From Polaribacter sp. (GTDB lineage Bacteria; Bacteroidota; Bacteroidia; Flavobacteriales; Flavobacteriaceae): DNA of 46,613 bases. The stretch is taken from NCBI GenBank assembly GCA_018663625.1, contig JABJPX010000047.1, positions 1-46,613 on the forward strand. Direction: 5' to 3'. The translations under genes and the position numbers were made by a program. Under the pieces are notes generated by a model. That model worked only from the letters and a program-made list of their open reading frames with translations. It ran no database searches and was not told the DNA's origin. Of this stretch, positions 1 through 8,929 are shown piece by piece (the first letter of the stretch is position 1; the number at the start of each line of letters is the position of its first letter).

Positions 1-160
1 CATCAAAAACGGTTAAAATTTCAATTGCTTTTCCATTTCCCTTTTTAATCAATCCTAAAAGAAGATGTTCTGTGCCAATAAAATCGTTGCCCAAACGCAA
101 AGCTTCATCTTTGCTGTAGGTAATTATGTCTCTAACCTTTGGTGAAAAATTTTCGTCCAT
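1..160 (-). CDS. clpC: ClpC ATPase, N-terminal fragment (gene runs off the window)
   Basis: Only the first 53 codons lie in the window, reading leftward from an ATG at 158-160. The peptide begins MDENFSPKVRDII and contains GTEHLLLGLIK, the conserved Clp-R repeat that opens ClpA/ClpC-type AAA+ unfoldases. ClpC feeds unfolded substrates to ClpP in the cytoplasm, with the N-domain binding adaptors or substrates. The two AAA+ modules cannot be seen here. The gene is divergent from gyrA, with a 264-bp shared upstream region. The family assignment from this fragment is firm at the level of a Clp ATPase; ClpC rather than ClpA or ClpB is inferred from the wording of the N-domain and the usual flavobacterial gene order. 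Confidence 0.88.
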   Translation of the reverse strand, partial: MDENFSPKVRDIITYSKDEALRLGNDFIGTEHLLLGLIKKGNGKAIEILTVFD

Positions 161-181
161 ATCTTTTTTCTTTTATTAGTG

Positions 182-215
182 TAAATTTAATCCTTTTTTA
201 GAAGAAAAATACAAA
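182..215 (-). promoter_or_regulatory. possible clpC promoter
   Basis: On the minus strand a TTTG (212-215) lies 22 bp upstream of TAAATTTA (182-189). The second element matches the Bacteroidota -7 consensus TAnnTTTG at seven of eight positions. It sits about 20 bp before the clpC start codon. The spacing is at the long end of the usual range, so this is tentative. Confidence 0.3.
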
Positions 216-352
216 AAAATGCTAGATGAGGAGAAAAGTAGCGCTTGAGAGCTCTAATAGTGTCAAAAGTACCTGAAAATCAGTGAGATAAATCAATGTT
301 AAAAAACACACAAAAATGTTGATAACTCTTCGGTTATAGAAACGCTAAAACC

Positions 353-382
353 TTTGTAAATACTGATAGAAATAGTATCTTG
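353..382 (+). promoter_or_regulatory. possible gyrA promoter
   Basis: TTTG (353-356) is followed after 19 bp by TATCTTGC (from 376), a -33/-7 pair with good spacing but one T short of the TAnnTTTG consensus. It ends about 42 bp before the gyrA start. The rest of the 264-bp clpC/gyrA gap shows nothing I can name. Confidence 0.3.
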
Positions 383-424
383 CCTTGTTTTAAAAAAAGG
401 ATTAAAAATTAATAGGATATAAAT

Positions 425-2953
425 ATGGCAGACGGAGAAAAGTTAATTCCGATTAACATTGAAGAGCAGATGAAATCTGCGTACATCGATTACTCGATGT
501 CAGTGATAGTTTCAAGAGCATTACCCGATGTAAGAGATGGTTTAAAGCCCGTTCATAGGAGAGTATTGTTTGGGATGCATGAGTTAGGAATTAAAGCAAC
601 TGGATCGTATAAAAAGTCGGCAAGAATTGTTGGAGAAGTTTTAGGAAAGTATCATCCACACGGAGATACTTCTGTATATGATTCTATGGTGCGAATGGCT
701 CAAAACTGGAGTGTTCGATACATGATGGTAGACGGTCAAGGAAACTTTGGTTCTGTCGATGGTGATTCTCCAGCTGCAATGCGTTATACGGAGGTTAGAA
801 TGCAGAAAATATCGGAAGATATGTTGGCGGATATCGAAAAGGATACTGTAGATCACCGTTTGAATTTTGATGATACCTTGCAAGAGCCAACGGTGTTGCC
901 AACAAGAATTCCAAACTTATTAGTCAATGGAGCTTCTGGAATTGCGGTGGGTATGGCAACTAATATGGCCCCGCATAACTTAACTGAAGTTATTAACGGA
1001 ACTGTTGCTTATATTGATGACAATGACATTGATATTGACGGATTGATGCAGTACATTACTGCGCCAGATTTTCCAACAGGAGGTACTATTTATGGCTATG
1101 ATGGTGTAAGAGATGCTTTTCATACAGGCCGTGGACGCATTGTAATGCGTGCTAAAGCCGTTATTGAAGAGGTGAAGGGTAGAGAGTGTATTATTGTTAC
1201 AGAGATCCCTTATCAAGTGAATAAAGCAGAAATGATTAAAAAAACTGCTGAATTGGTCAATGATAAAAAATTAGAAGGAATTGCAAACATTCGCGATGAA
1301 TCTGATAGAAATGGAATGCGTATTGTATATATTTTAAAACGAGATGCAATTCCAAACATCGTTTTAAATAAATTATATAAATACACCCAGTTACAAACTT
1401 CTTTTAGTGTCAATAATATTGCGCTTGTAAAAGGGCGTCCAGAACAATTAAATTTAAAGCAGTTAATTCATTATTTTGTAGAGCACAGACATGAAGTTGT
1501 TGTTCGAAGAACAGAATTTGAATTAAAGAAAGCAGAAGCACGAGCTCATATTTTAGAAGGTTTAATTATTGCATCAGACAATATCGATGAGGTGATTAAA
1601 ATCATTCGAGGATCTGACAATGCAGATGCAGCCAAAGAGGCTCTGATTGTTCGTTTTGAATTGTCTGAAATTCAGTCCAAAGCAATTGTAGAGATGCGTT
1701 TGCGCCAGTTGACAGGATTAGAGCAAGACAAATTGCGTGGAGAATATGATGCAATTATTGAAACAATTGCAGATTTAAAAGATATTTTATCCAACGAACC
1801 AAGACGTTACCAGATTATAAAAGACGAATTACTTCATATCAAAGACAAATATGGTGATGAACGTAGATCTGTCATTGAATATGCAGGTGGAGACATGCGA
1901 ATTGAAGACATGATTCCAGATACCAAGGTAGTCGTTACGATTTCGAATGCTGGATATTTAAAGCGTACAAATCTTGAAGAATATAAGGTTCAGAACCGTG
2001 GAGGAAGAGGTCAGAAAGGAGCAACCACTCGAAATGAAGATTTCTTAGAGCATTTATTTGTGGGAACCAACCATCAATATATGATGTTCTTTACCCAAAA
2101 AGGAAAAGTATTCTGGATGCGCGTATACGAAATTCCAGAAGGTGGTAAAAGCACCAAGGGAAGAGCGATGCAAAACTTAATCAATATTGAACAAGATGAT
2201 AAAGTAAAAGCATTCTTAGTAACACAAGACTTAAAAGACGAAGACTATATCAATAGCCATTATGTAATTATGGCCACTAAAAAAGGACAAGTTAAAAAGA
2301 CTTCTTTAGAACAATATTCTCGTCCAAGAACCAACGGAATCAACGCCATTACTATTAAGGATGGAGATGAATTGTTAGAAGCAAAATTAACTACAGGTGA
2401 TAGCCAAGTAATGTTAGCATTAGCATCTGGTAAATCGATTCGTTTTGAAGAAGCTAAAACTCGCCCAATGGGAAGAACTGCTTCTGGAGTTAGAGGAATT
2501 ACCTTACAACATGAAAATGATGAGGTAATTGGTATGGTAGCTGTAAATGACATGGAAAGTAATATTCTAGTTGTTTCAGAAAAAGGATACGGAAAACGTT
2601 CTAAATTAGAAGATTATCGAATTACCAACCGTGGAGGTAAAGGTGTAAAAACTTTAAATATCTCAGAAAAAACGGGAGACTTAGTTGCCATTAAAAATGT
2701 AGATGATAGCAATGATCTAATGATTATTAATAAATCTGGATTGACGATTCGTATGGCTGTAGAAGATTTAAGAGTCATGGGACGTGCAACACAAGGTGTT
2801 CGTTTAATTAATATTAAAGATTCTGATAGCATAGCGGCAGTTGCAAAAGTAGCGCATCAGGAAGATGCCGACGAAGTGCTAGAAGAAGGTGCTGAAGATG
2901 CAATTGAAGATGGCACGGAAAATGATACAGATACCAAAGAAAATCAAGAATAA
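425..2953 (+). CDS. gyrA: DNA gyrase subunit A
   Basis: GyrA is the breakage-reunion subunit of gyrase (A2B2), which introduces negative supercoils into DNA using ATP bound by GyrB. The 842-residue product is full length. The N-terminal winged-helix domain holds the catalytic tyrosine in AAMRYTEVR (Tyr121, equivalent to E. coli Tyr122). The quinolone-resistance region [17 protein letters not shown] has Thr82 at the E. coli Ser83 position and keeps an aspartate at the Asp87 position. The C-terminal beta-pinwheel carries the GyrA-box QNRGGRG and related NRGGKG blades, followed by an acidic tail (roughly residues 812-842). ATG at 425 gives the expected start [16 protein letters not shown]. The TPR gene follows after 23 bp and is probably co-transcribed. 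Confidence 0.98.
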   Translation: MADGEKLIPINIEEQMKSAYIDYSMSVIVSRALPDVRDGLKPVHRRVLFGMHELGIKATGSYKKSARIVGEVLGKYHPHGDTSVYDSMVRMAQNWSVRYMMVDGQGNFGSVDGDSPAAMRYTEVRMQKISEDMLADIEKDTVDHRLNFDDTLQEPTVLPTRIPNLLVNGASGIAVGMATNMAPHNLTEVINGTVAYIDDNDIDIDGLMQYITAPDFPTGGTIYGYDGVRDAFHTGRGRIVMRAKAVIEEVKGRECIIVTEIPYQVNKAEMIKKTAELVNDKKLEGIANIRDESDRNGMRIVYILKRDAIPNIVLNKLYKYTQLQTSFSVNNIALVKGRPEQLNLKQLIHYFVEHRHEVVVRRTEFELKKAEARAHILEGLIIASDNIDEVIKIIRGSDNADAAKEALIVRFELSEIQSKAIVEMRLRQLTGLEQDKLRGEYDAIIETIADLKDILSNEPRRYQIIKDELLHIKDKYGDERRSVIEYAGGDMRIEDMIPDTKVVVTISNAGYLKRTNLEEYKVQNRGGRGQKGATTRNEDFLEHLFVGTNHQYMMFFTQKGKVFWMRVYEIPEGGKSTKGRAMQNLINIEQDDKVKAFLVTQDLKDEDYINSHYVIMATKKGQVKKTSLEQYSRPRTNGINAITIKDGDELLEAKLTTGDSQVMLALASGKSIRFEEAKTRPMGRTASGVRGITLQHENDEVIGMVAVNDMESNILVVSEKGYGKRSKLEDYRITNRGGKGVKTLNISEKTGDLVAIKNVDDSNDLMIINKSGLTIRMAVEDLRVMGRATQGVRLINIKDSDSIAAVAKVAHQEDADEVLEEGAEDAIEDGTENDTDTKENQE

Positions 2954-2976
2954 CAACCAATAAAATCCCCAGTACA

Positions 2977-4221
2977 ATGAAAAAACAAATAATAGCATAT
3001 TCACTGGCATTAATGTCAATGGGAGTATTTGCACAGAAAAACGAATTAAAAGCGGCGGGTAAAGCCCTTAAAAAACAAGATTATGCCGGAGCTGTTGCTT
3101 CAATTTCAGCAGCAGAAGCCTTAATGGGCAACATGGATGCAAAATTAAAAGCAAATTTTTACTTCTTAAAAGCCCAAGCTTATGCTGGACAAAAGAATTA
3201 CAGAACAGCAGCCGATACTTTTACTGCACTTTTTGCTTTTGAGAAAGAGACTGGAAAGCAAAATTATACCAGCAAAGCAAAACCAATGCAAGGCCAATTG
3301 ACCAAAGAGGTATCAGAAAAAGCATTGAAATTATACAATGACGAGAAAGACTATAAGAACGCAGCGGAGTTGTTTTACTTAACCTATAAATTGAGTCCCA
3401 CAGATACTGCTTTTATGTACAATGCTGCGGTGAGTGCAACCCAAGCAAAAGAATTAGACATTGCATTGACATACTACAGAGATTTGAAAAGTCTTGGATA
3501 TACAGGAATTGTGCTAGAATATTTTGCCACCAATAAAGAAACAGGAGAAGAAGAGCGAATAGATTCTGAAAGCCAAAGAAATCTTTATGTTAAATCTGGG
3601 CAATATACAAATCCAATCGATAAGGGATCTAAATCTAAAAAAGCGACCATCGTTAAAAACATTGCTTTAATCCTAAAAGATCAAGGAAAGGTTGATGAAG
3701 CTGTGACTGCAATTAAAGAAGCAAGAATAGAAAATCCACAAGATTTAAATTTACTTTTAGCGGAAGCTGAATTGTATATTAAATTAGAAAAAATGGATAT
3801 GTTTGGACAGCTAATGGAACAAGCTACTAAAATGGATCCAACAAATCCTACGTTGTTTTTTAATTTGGGTGTTGTAAATTACAATCAAGATAAAATTGAA
3901 GAAGCTCAAGGATACTATAAAAAAGCCATTGAGTTAGATCCAACATATAGAGATGCTTATTTAAATTTAGGGTTGTCAATCTTAAACAAAAGAGTTGCTA
4001 TTGTTGAAGAAATGAATAAAAGTTTAAATGATTTTGATAAATATGACGCTTTAGAGCAGAAACAAAAAGATGTTTGTAATGAAGCCTTACCTTATTTAAT
4101 TAAAGCAGATTCATTGAAAAGAACATTAGATACAGTAAAGACAATTTTAAACATCTATGATACCATAGAAAACGATGAAAAGTCTGATGAGTTTAGAGCT
4201 TTATACAAGAGCATGAAATAA
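2977..4221 (+). CDS. secreted tetratricopeptide-repeat protein
   Basis: The 414-residue product begins with a Sec signal peptide (MKKQIIAYSLALMSMGVFAQ, likely cut after residue 19 or 20). It then has helical TPR units, clearest at residues 30-100 and again around 220-335, where PTLFFNLGVVNYNQ and AIELDPTYRDAYLNLG show the canonical W-L-G-Y-A-F-A-P spacing. TPRs are protein-interaction scaffolds; no catalytic domain is present. It is probably periplasmic or outer-membrane associated. It lies 23 bp behind gyrA and ends at a strong terminator, so it is likely the distal gene of a gyrA operon. The link to gyrase function is positional only. Confidence 0.85.
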   Translation: MKKQIIAYSLALMSMGVFAQKNELKAAGKALKKQDYAGAVASISAAEALMGNMDAKLKANFYFLKAQAYAGQKNYRTAADTFTALFAFEKETGKQNYTSKAKPMQGQLTKEVSEKALKLYNDEKDYKNAAELFYLTYKLSPTDTAFMYNAAVSATQAKELDIALTYYRDLKSLGYTGIVLEYFATNKETGEEERIDSESQRNLYVKSGQYTNPIDKGSKSKKATIVKNIALILKDQGKVDEAVTAIKEARIENPQDLNLLLAEAELYIKLEKMDMFGQLMEQATKMDPTNPTLFFNLGVVNYNQDKIEEAQGYYKKAIELDPTYRDAYLNLGLSILNKRVAIVEEMNKSLNDFDKYDALEQKQKDVCNEALPYLIKADSLKRTLDTVKTILNIYDTIENDEKSDEFRALYKSMK

Positions 4222-4235
4222 AGGTATTATTTCAA

Positions 4236-4289
4236 AATTTAGACACAAAAAAACCGAAACATTTGTTTCGGTTTTTTTGTGTCTAAATT
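4236..4289. terminator. bidirectional terminator, 25-bp perfect stem
   Basis: A 25-bp perfect inverted repeat (4236-4260 and 4265-4289) encloses a 4-nt loop, ATTT. Each strand carries a 7-A run in one arm and a 7-T run in the other, so the hairpin can work in both directions: for gyrA/TPR (plus) and for the thiolase/NlpC operon (minus). The minus-strand gene's TAG stop (4283-4285) lies inside the right arm. Confidence 0.85.
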
Positions 4290-5053
4290 ATTTTTTTAAT
4301 GACTCTCAGTTTGTGTGTGTGTTTTTGAAGATCGACATTGTAAATTCCACTATGATCTAGAGTGTCTATTCGAACTTTTCCATGGGCATGAATGATTTTA
4401 TAATCCTTCATAATAATTCCTACATGGGTAATATTTCCTTCGTCATTGTCAAAAAAGGCCAAATCTCCTGCTTCACTTTCTTCAATAAAACTTAGGACTC
4501 CTCCTTGGGTAGCTTGTTCTTTGGCGTCTCGTAATAGTTGAAATCCACACAGTCGGTAAACCATTTGCGTAAATCCCGAACAATCAATACCAAAAGGCGT
4601 TCTTCCTCCCCATAAATAAGGAGCGTTTAGAAACAATATTGCTTTTTTGACAAGGGCCTCTTTGGGGAATTGTTCTTTAAAAACAGCACCATCATATGAA
4701 AACTGTGTATCATTAATTGCAAAAGCATTGTTTTCCAAAAAAGGGAGTCGCGCTCCAAGTGGGATGGTTGTCAATTTGTTTTGAGTGTCAGTAACGAAAT
4801 CGACATACTCTCCAGAATATTTTTGTGTCTCTTGAGAGAGTTTGATAAAAAGTGTTTCTGAGATTTCTTCGTATTGTTTGTTATCAATATATCCTTCGTA
4901 ACCATCGTGTTGGAGTCTAATTTTACTCCATTTCTTCTCCTTTTCCAAGACTTCAAAAGATTCACCAAATAAAACTTGGTTCACCATTTCAGAGGCATCG
5001 GTTGCTTCTAAACGAAGCGGGACAATACTTAAATTACAAATTCCGTATAACAA
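4283..5053 (-). CDS. SH3b/NlpC-P60 (C40) peptidoglycan peptidase
   Basis: The 256-residue protein has a bacterial SH3-like region (about 10-65, with GESFEVLEKEKKWSKIRL and GYEGYID) and a second, weaker SH3-like stretch. The C-terminal NlpC/P60 papain-like domain starts at about 130. The catalytic residues are visible: Cys158 in GIDCSGF, His210 in THVGI and a third polar residue, His222, in IIHAHG. The family cleaves gamma-D-Glu-diamino-acid bonds in peptidoglycan stem peptides. No signal peptide is evident, which suggests a cytoplasmic role in cell-wall recycling or leaderless export. It lies 17 bp behind the thiolase gene, and its stop codon is inside the shared terminator. Confidence 0.9.
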   Translation of the reverse strand: MLYGICNLSIVPLRLEATDASEMVNQVLFGESFEVLEKEKKWSKIRLQHDGYEGYIDNKQYEEISETLFIKLSQETQKYSGEYVDFVTDTQNKLTTIPLGARLPFLENNAFAINDTQFSYDGAVFKEQFPKEALVKKAILFLNAPYLWGGRTPFGIDCSGFTQMVYRLCGFQLLRDAKEQATQGGVLSFIEESEAGDLAFFDNDEGNITHVGIIMKDYKIIHAHGKVRIDTLDHSGIYNVDLQKHTHKLRVIKKII

Positions 5054-5070
5054 TTTCTCTCTTGTTGTGT

Positions 5071-6246
5071 TTAAATGTTTTCAATAATCATTGCACTAGC
5101 ACCACCACCGCCATTACAAATTCCGGCAGCACCAATTTTGGCATTGTTTTGTTTCAAAATTGATGTCAATGCAATGACAATTCGAGCGCCAGAAACTCCT
5201 AAAGGGTGTCCTAGGGAAACTGCACCACCATTTACATTTACGTTCTCATCGGAAATGCCTAAGAGTTTCATGTTGGCCATACCAACAACTGAAAATGCTT
5301 CATTCAATTCAAAATAATCTACGGCATCTAGGGCAATATTTGCTTTTGCCAATGCTTTTGGAATTGCTTTTGCGGGAGCTGTTGTAAACCATTCTGGAGC
5401 ATGAGCAGCATCTGCATAGCTTCTAATTTTAGCAAGGGGTTTGATCTTTAATTCGGCAGCTTTTTCTGCAGACATTAAAACCAATGCAGCACCTCCATCA
5501 TTAATGGTGGATGCGTTTGCTGCGGTAACGGTTCCGTCTTTTGTGAAAGCGGCACGCAAAGCAGGAATTTTTTCAATTTTTACGTTTTTATATTCTTCGT
5601 CTTCCGAAAAAATAATCGGATCTCCTCGTCTTTGTTGAATGGTTACAGGTACAATTTCGTCTGCAAACTTTCCTGCTTTCCAGGCTTTTGCAGATCGTTC
5701 GTAAGACTGAATTGCGAAGGCATCCTGTGCTGCTCTAGTAAAGCCATGTTCAGTAGCGCAGGCATCTGCACAAACCCCCATGGCTATTTCTTCATAAGCA
5801 TCTACAAGACCATCTTTCTGCATTCCGTCTTCTAGGGTAATGGATCCAAATTTATTGCCATTTCGGGCGTGTTGGTAATGTGGAATTCGACTCATATTTT
5901 CCATTCCTCCTGCAACCACGATGGTGGCATCGCCTAATGCAATTGCTTGCGCGGCGAGCATGATCGATTTCATACCCGATGCACAAACTTTATTAACGGT
6001 TGTACAGGGTACGGTATCTGGAATGCCTGCATAGATGGCTGCTTGTCTTGCGGGGGCTTGTCCTAAGCCTGCAGAGACAACATTTCCCATATATACTTCG
6101 TCTACCTGCTGAGGTTGCAAATCAATTTTTTCTAAAGCGCCTTTTATGGCGATAGCTCCTAATGTTGTTGCCGGTAGAGTAGACAAGCTTCCCATAAAAC
6201 TTCCAATTGGAGTTCTGGCAACAGATACAATTACAACTTCTTTCAT
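5071..6246 (-). CDS. acetyl-CoA C-acyltransferase (thiolase)
   Basis: The 391-residue product is a full-length type II thiolase, which condenses or cleaves acyl-CoA with acetyl-CoA. The nucleophile is Cys88 in NKVCASGMKS, the active-site histidine is His347 in SLGHPLGVSGAR, and the second cysteine is Cys377 in GICNGGGGASAM. The opening MKEVVIVSVARTPIGSF is typical of acetyl-CoA acetyltransferases (AtoB/PhaA type), which favour C4 chemistry. Sequence alone does not separate a biosynthetic acetoacetyl-CoA role from beta-oxidation, and no hydroxyacyl-CoA dehydrogenase is adjacent. It is the first gene of a two-gene operon with the NlpC/P60 peptidase. Confidence 0.95.
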   Translation of the reverse strand: MKEVVIVSVARTPIGSFMGSLSTLPATTLGAIAIKGALEKIDLQPQQVDEVYMGNVVSAGLGQAPARQAAIYAGIPDTVPCTTVNKVCASGMKSIMLAAQAIALGDATIVVAGGMENMSRIPHYQHARNGNKFGSITLEDGMQKDGLVDAYEEIAMGVCADACATEHGFTRAAQDAFAIQSYERSAKAWKAGKFADEIVPVTIQQRRGDPIIFSEDEEYKNVKIEKIPALRAAFTKDGTVTAANASTINDGGAALVLMSAEKAAELKIKPLAKIRSYADAAHAPEWFTTAPAKAIPKALAKANIALDAVDYFELNEAFSVVGMANMKLLGISDENVNVNGGAVSLGHPLGVSGARIVIALTSILKQNNAKIGAAGICNGGGGASAMIIENI

Positions 6247-6352
6247 AGGTAATCGATGGATTTAATTCGTTTTTCTATTGCGAAAATAACCATTTTTAAT
6301 CAATTTAAGTTTTATAAGTCTCAGTGAATTTCATGCCTTACTTTTTTTACTG

Positions 6353-6360
6353 TAAATTTG
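6353..6360 (+). promoter_or_regulatory. -7 element for the 7TM-HD gene
   Basis: TAAATTTG is an exact match to the Bacteroidota -7 consensus TAnnTTTG, 19 bp before the start codon at 6380. No clear TTG -33 element is seen at the usual distance, so only the -7 box is called. Confidence 0.5.
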
Positions 6361-6379
6361 TTGGAGTAATCTTTTTTCT

Positions 6380-8437
6380 ATGCGCAAAATTGTAAATAAA
6401 ATTTATCAAAATAATACGATTATTTATAAGGTATTGTTGTTTCTAATTACCACTGTGGCGATTGTTTATTTGTTTCCTAAGGGCGGACAGTTTAAATATG
6501 AGTTTAATAACGGGAAGGTATGGAAATACGACAATTTGTATGCAACTTTTGATTTTGCGATTCAGAAAACGGAGGCAGAAATTATTCAAGAAAAGGAAGC
6601 CATTTCCGCCAACTCGAAATATTACTTCTTAAAAAATACTGCAGTTGAACAGGAGGTTTTAGATAATTTTAAAAAGCGTTTCGCACCATTATCAGAAAAT
6701 GATTCTATTACGGAAGCTGCTTTAATGCTTTATAGGAGCAAAGGAGAGAAAATTATTCGGAAAGTATATGCTAACGGTTTTTTAGAAATGACCAGTGAAG
6801 GAATGATTCCTGAAGAGAACATGATGGTGGTTTTGAAAGACAACAATCGAGTAGAAGATATTGCTTACAAGACCTTTTTGACATCCAATCGGGTATTCTT
6901 AGAGATCAAAAAAGAACTGGAAGGCAATCAAAACAGCTATATTAAGAATACGGTGCTTACTATTTTATCAGAAATTATAAAACCCAATGTTTCTTTTGAT
7001 GCTGTTTTTACAGAGAAAATGGTTACTGCTGATCTAGAAGCCATTTCATATACCAAAGGAAAAGTTTCTAAAGGGAAGTTGATTATTTTGAAAGGAGACA
7101 TTGTAGAAGGAGAAAATTTAGCCATTTTAAACTCTTTAAAAAGTGAATTCGAATCGAAGGTTTGGACGGAGTCTTATTATAATTGGATTGTTTTTGGTTA
7201 TACCATCTTAGTTGCATTGGCTTTATTGATGTTGCTTTTGTTTTTGCACAAATACCGTGTTGAAATATTTAAGAACAACAATAAAGTTACCTTCATTTTT
7301 CTGAATGTGTTTTTAATGATTTTTATACAGACGTTGGTTATCAAATACAATTCCGACTATTTGTATGTGGTGCCTCTGAGTATTTTACCCATTGTTTTAA
7401 AAGCTTTTTTTGACGCACGCTTGGGACTGTTTACGCATGTTTTAACCATTTTATTGCTTGGTTTTATTGTCCCAAATAGTTTCGAATTTATTTACTTACA
7501 TATTATTGCAGGGATAGTTACCATACTTACGGTTTCTGAACTTTACAAGCGGGCCAATTTGTTTATTTCAGTAGGACAAATTACGCTTATTTATATGTTG
7601 ACTTATTTTGCCTTTTCAATTATTAAAGAAGGGGATGCTTCACAGATCAATCGTTTTTACTTCATGATGTTTGCAGCCAACGGAGTTTTGTCATTTTTGT
7701 CGATCTTTTTCATCTACATCTATGAGAAAATTTTTGGTTTGGTTTCAGATGTTACGTTGTTGGAGCTTTCAAATACCAATAGCAAAATTTTAAGAGAATT
7801 GAATGAGAAAGCACCAGGAACCTTTCAACACTCTATGCAGGTCGCTAATTTAGCAGAAGCTGCAGCCAATGAAATTGGTGCCAACTCGATGTTGGTCAGA
7901 ACCGGGGCGTTGTATCATGATATTGGAAAAATACCAAATCCGATGTATTTTACGGAAAACCAAACTACGGCGGTAAACCCGCATACCGATATTTCTTTTG
8001 AAGACAGTTCTAAGATCATTACTGATCATGTAATTAAAGGAATTGAATTGGCAAAGAAGTACAATTTACCCGATCGAATTATCGATTTTATACGAACGCA
8101 TCATGGTACAAGTACTACATATTATTTTTACATGAAAGAGAAAGCCCAGAATCCGGGGGTTGATATTAAGAAGTTTCAATATAAAGGACCGATTCCTTTT
8201 TCGAAAGAGACAGCCATTTTAATGATGTGTGATGCAGCGGAAGCGGCTTCAAAAAGTATTAAAATACCATCAGCAATTTTAATTGATGAATTGATCAATA
8301 AAATTATAGACAAACAGATGAATGATGGACAATTTTTAAATTCGGACATCACTTTTAGAGAGATAGAAATCATTAAGAAGGTGATTAAGAAAAAGTTAAT
8401 GAATATCTACCATTTACGCGTGGAATATCCCGAATAA
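6380..8437 (+). CDS. 7TM-HD family phosphohydrolase (PgpH-type c-di-AMP phosphodiesterase)
   Basis: The 685-residue protein has the full layout of the 7TM-HD family: a first membrane segment (about 17-33), a periplasmic 7TMR-HDED domain (about 35-265), a cluster of membrane helices (about 267-465) and a cytoplasmic HD domain (about 480-670). Metal ligands can be read: His484 in FQHSMQ, His513-Asp514 in LYHDIGKI, and the later RTHHGT and MMCDAAEAAS segments. Characterised members such as Listeria PgpH hydrolyse cyclic di-AMP to pApA; the assignment here is by family. It stands alone between a divergent thiolase gene and a tRNA cluster, so no genetic context points to an effector. Confidence 0.88.
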   Translation: MRKIVNKIYQNNTIIYKVLLFLITTVAIVYLFPKGGQFKYEFNNGKVWKYDNLYATFDFAIQKTEAEIIQEKEAISANSKYYFLKNTAVEQEVLDNFKKRFAPLSENDSITEAALMLYRSKGEKIIRKVYANGFLEMTSEGMIPEENMMVVLKDNNRVEDIAYKTFLTSNRVFLEIKKELEGNQNSYIKNTVLTILSEIIKPNVSFDAVFTEKMVTADLEAISYTKGKVSKGKLIILKGDIVEGENLAILNSLKSEFESKVWTESYYNWIVFGYTILVALALLMLLLFLHKYRVEIFKNNNKVTFIFLNVFLMIFIQTLVIKYNSDYLYVVPLSILPIVLKAFFDARLGLFTHVLTILLLGFIVPNSFEFIYLHIIAGIVTILTVSELYKRANLFISVGQITLIYMLTYFAFSIIKEGDASQINRFYFMMFAANGVLSFLSIFFIYIYEKIFGLVSDVTLLELSNTNSKILRELNEKAPGTFQHSMQVANLAEAAANEIGANSMLVRTGALYHDIGKIPNPMYFTENQTTAVNPHTDISFEDSSKIITDHVIKGIELAKKYNLPDRIIDFIRTHHGTSTTYYFYMKEKAQNPGVDIKKFQYKGPIPFSKETAILMMCDAAEAASKSIKIPSAILIDELINKIIDKQMNDGQFLNSDITFREIEIIKKVIKKKLMNIYHLRVEYPE

Positions 8438-8464
8438 AAAAAACGGAAATTTATTAAAATTACC

Positions 8465-8495
8465 TTGCGAAAGTCTAATTGTAATACTACATTTG
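8465..8495 (+). promoter_or_regulatory. promoter of the tRNA cluster
   Basis: TTG (8465-8467), a 20-bp spacer and TACATTTG (8488-8495, followed by C) match the Bacteroidota -33/-7 consensus. It lies about 43 bp before the first tRNA, so the cluster has its own promoter and does not depend on the upstream 7TM-HD gene. Confidence 0.7.
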
Positions 8496-8537
8496 CACTC
8501 GCAATTTTTAATATCAAACGCGATTTTGATGTCAAAA

Positions 8538-8621
8538 GGAGAGGTGCCAGAGTGGTAATGGAGCAGATTGCTAATCTGTCGACGGGTAACTGTCGCCAGG
8601 GTTCGAGTCCCTGTCTCTCCG
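8538..8621 (+). tRNA. tRNA-Ser (anticodon GCT)
   Basis: The acceptor arms GGAGAGG and TCTCTCC pair with one G-U at the base, and the discriminator base is G. The anticodon loop TTGCTAA gives GCT (reads AGC/AGU). The T arm has GTTCGAGTCC. The 84-nt length and the extended variable arm (gacgggtaactgtc region) are as expected for a class II serine tRNA. CCA is not encoded. Confidence 0.95.
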
Positions 8622-8638
8622 CAAATAAATATTGCACT

Positions 8639-8713
8639 CGGGGTGTAGCGTAGCCCGGTCATCGCGCCTCGTTTGGGACGAGGAGGTCGCAGGTTCGAAT
8701 CCTGCCACCCCGA
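8639..8713 (+). tRNA. tRNA-Pro (anticodon TGG)
   Basis: The acceptor CGGGGTG pairs fully with CACCCCG, with discriminator A. The anticodon loop TTTGGGA gives TGG, and the T loop has the canonical GGTTCGAATCC. The first base C is the usual proline tRNA C1. It starts 17 bp after tRNA-Ser. Confidence 0.96.
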
Positions 8714-8743
8714 CACAGTTGGTCGTAACAACTTTAAAATTAC

Positions 8744-8817
8744 GGGCTCTTAGCTCAGCTGGATAGAGCACCTCCCTTCTAAGGAGGCGGTCGCAGGTTC
8801 GAATCCTGCAGGGCTCA
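8744..8817 (+). tRNA. tRNA-Arg (anticodon TCT)
   Basis: The acceptor GGGCTCT pairs with AGGGCTC using two G-U pairs, with discriminator A. The anticodon loop CTTCTAA gives TCT (reads AGA/AGG). The T arm is GGTTCGAATCC. It is the last of three tRNAs and is followed directly by a hairpin terminator. Confidence 0.96.
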
Positions 8818-8820
8818 CTT

Positions 8821-8849
8821 AAAGCTTCACAGAAATGTGAGGCTTTTTT
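8821..8849 (+). terminator. terminator of the tRNA cluster
   Basis: The arms at 8821-8831 and 8836-8846 form an 11-bp stem with one G-U pair around a GAAA tetraloop. The distal arm runs into a T tract. It starts 3 bp after tRNA-Arg. Confidence 0.85.
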
Positions 8850-8870
8850 GTTGGGATATATCTTTATTAA

Positions 8871-8902
8871 TTGTGTTTTGCAATTAATTTTTATTATATT
8901 TG
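8871..8902 (+). promoter_or_regulatory. promoter of the NTF2-like lipoprotein gene
   Basis: TTG (8871-8873) is followed after 21 bp by TATATTTG (8895-8902), an exact -7 match. The element covers the upstream in-frame ATG at 8900, so that codon would not be inside the transcript. This supports the lipoprotein start at 8930. Confidence 0.65.
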
Positions 8903-8929
8903 GTAAACGAACCAAAACATAAGTATCAG

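Noticed and set aside
8900..8929. Upstream in-frame ATG for the NTF2-like lipoprotein
   Set aside because: It lies within the TATATTTG -7 box and would bury the lipoprotein signal behind ten charged or polar residues.
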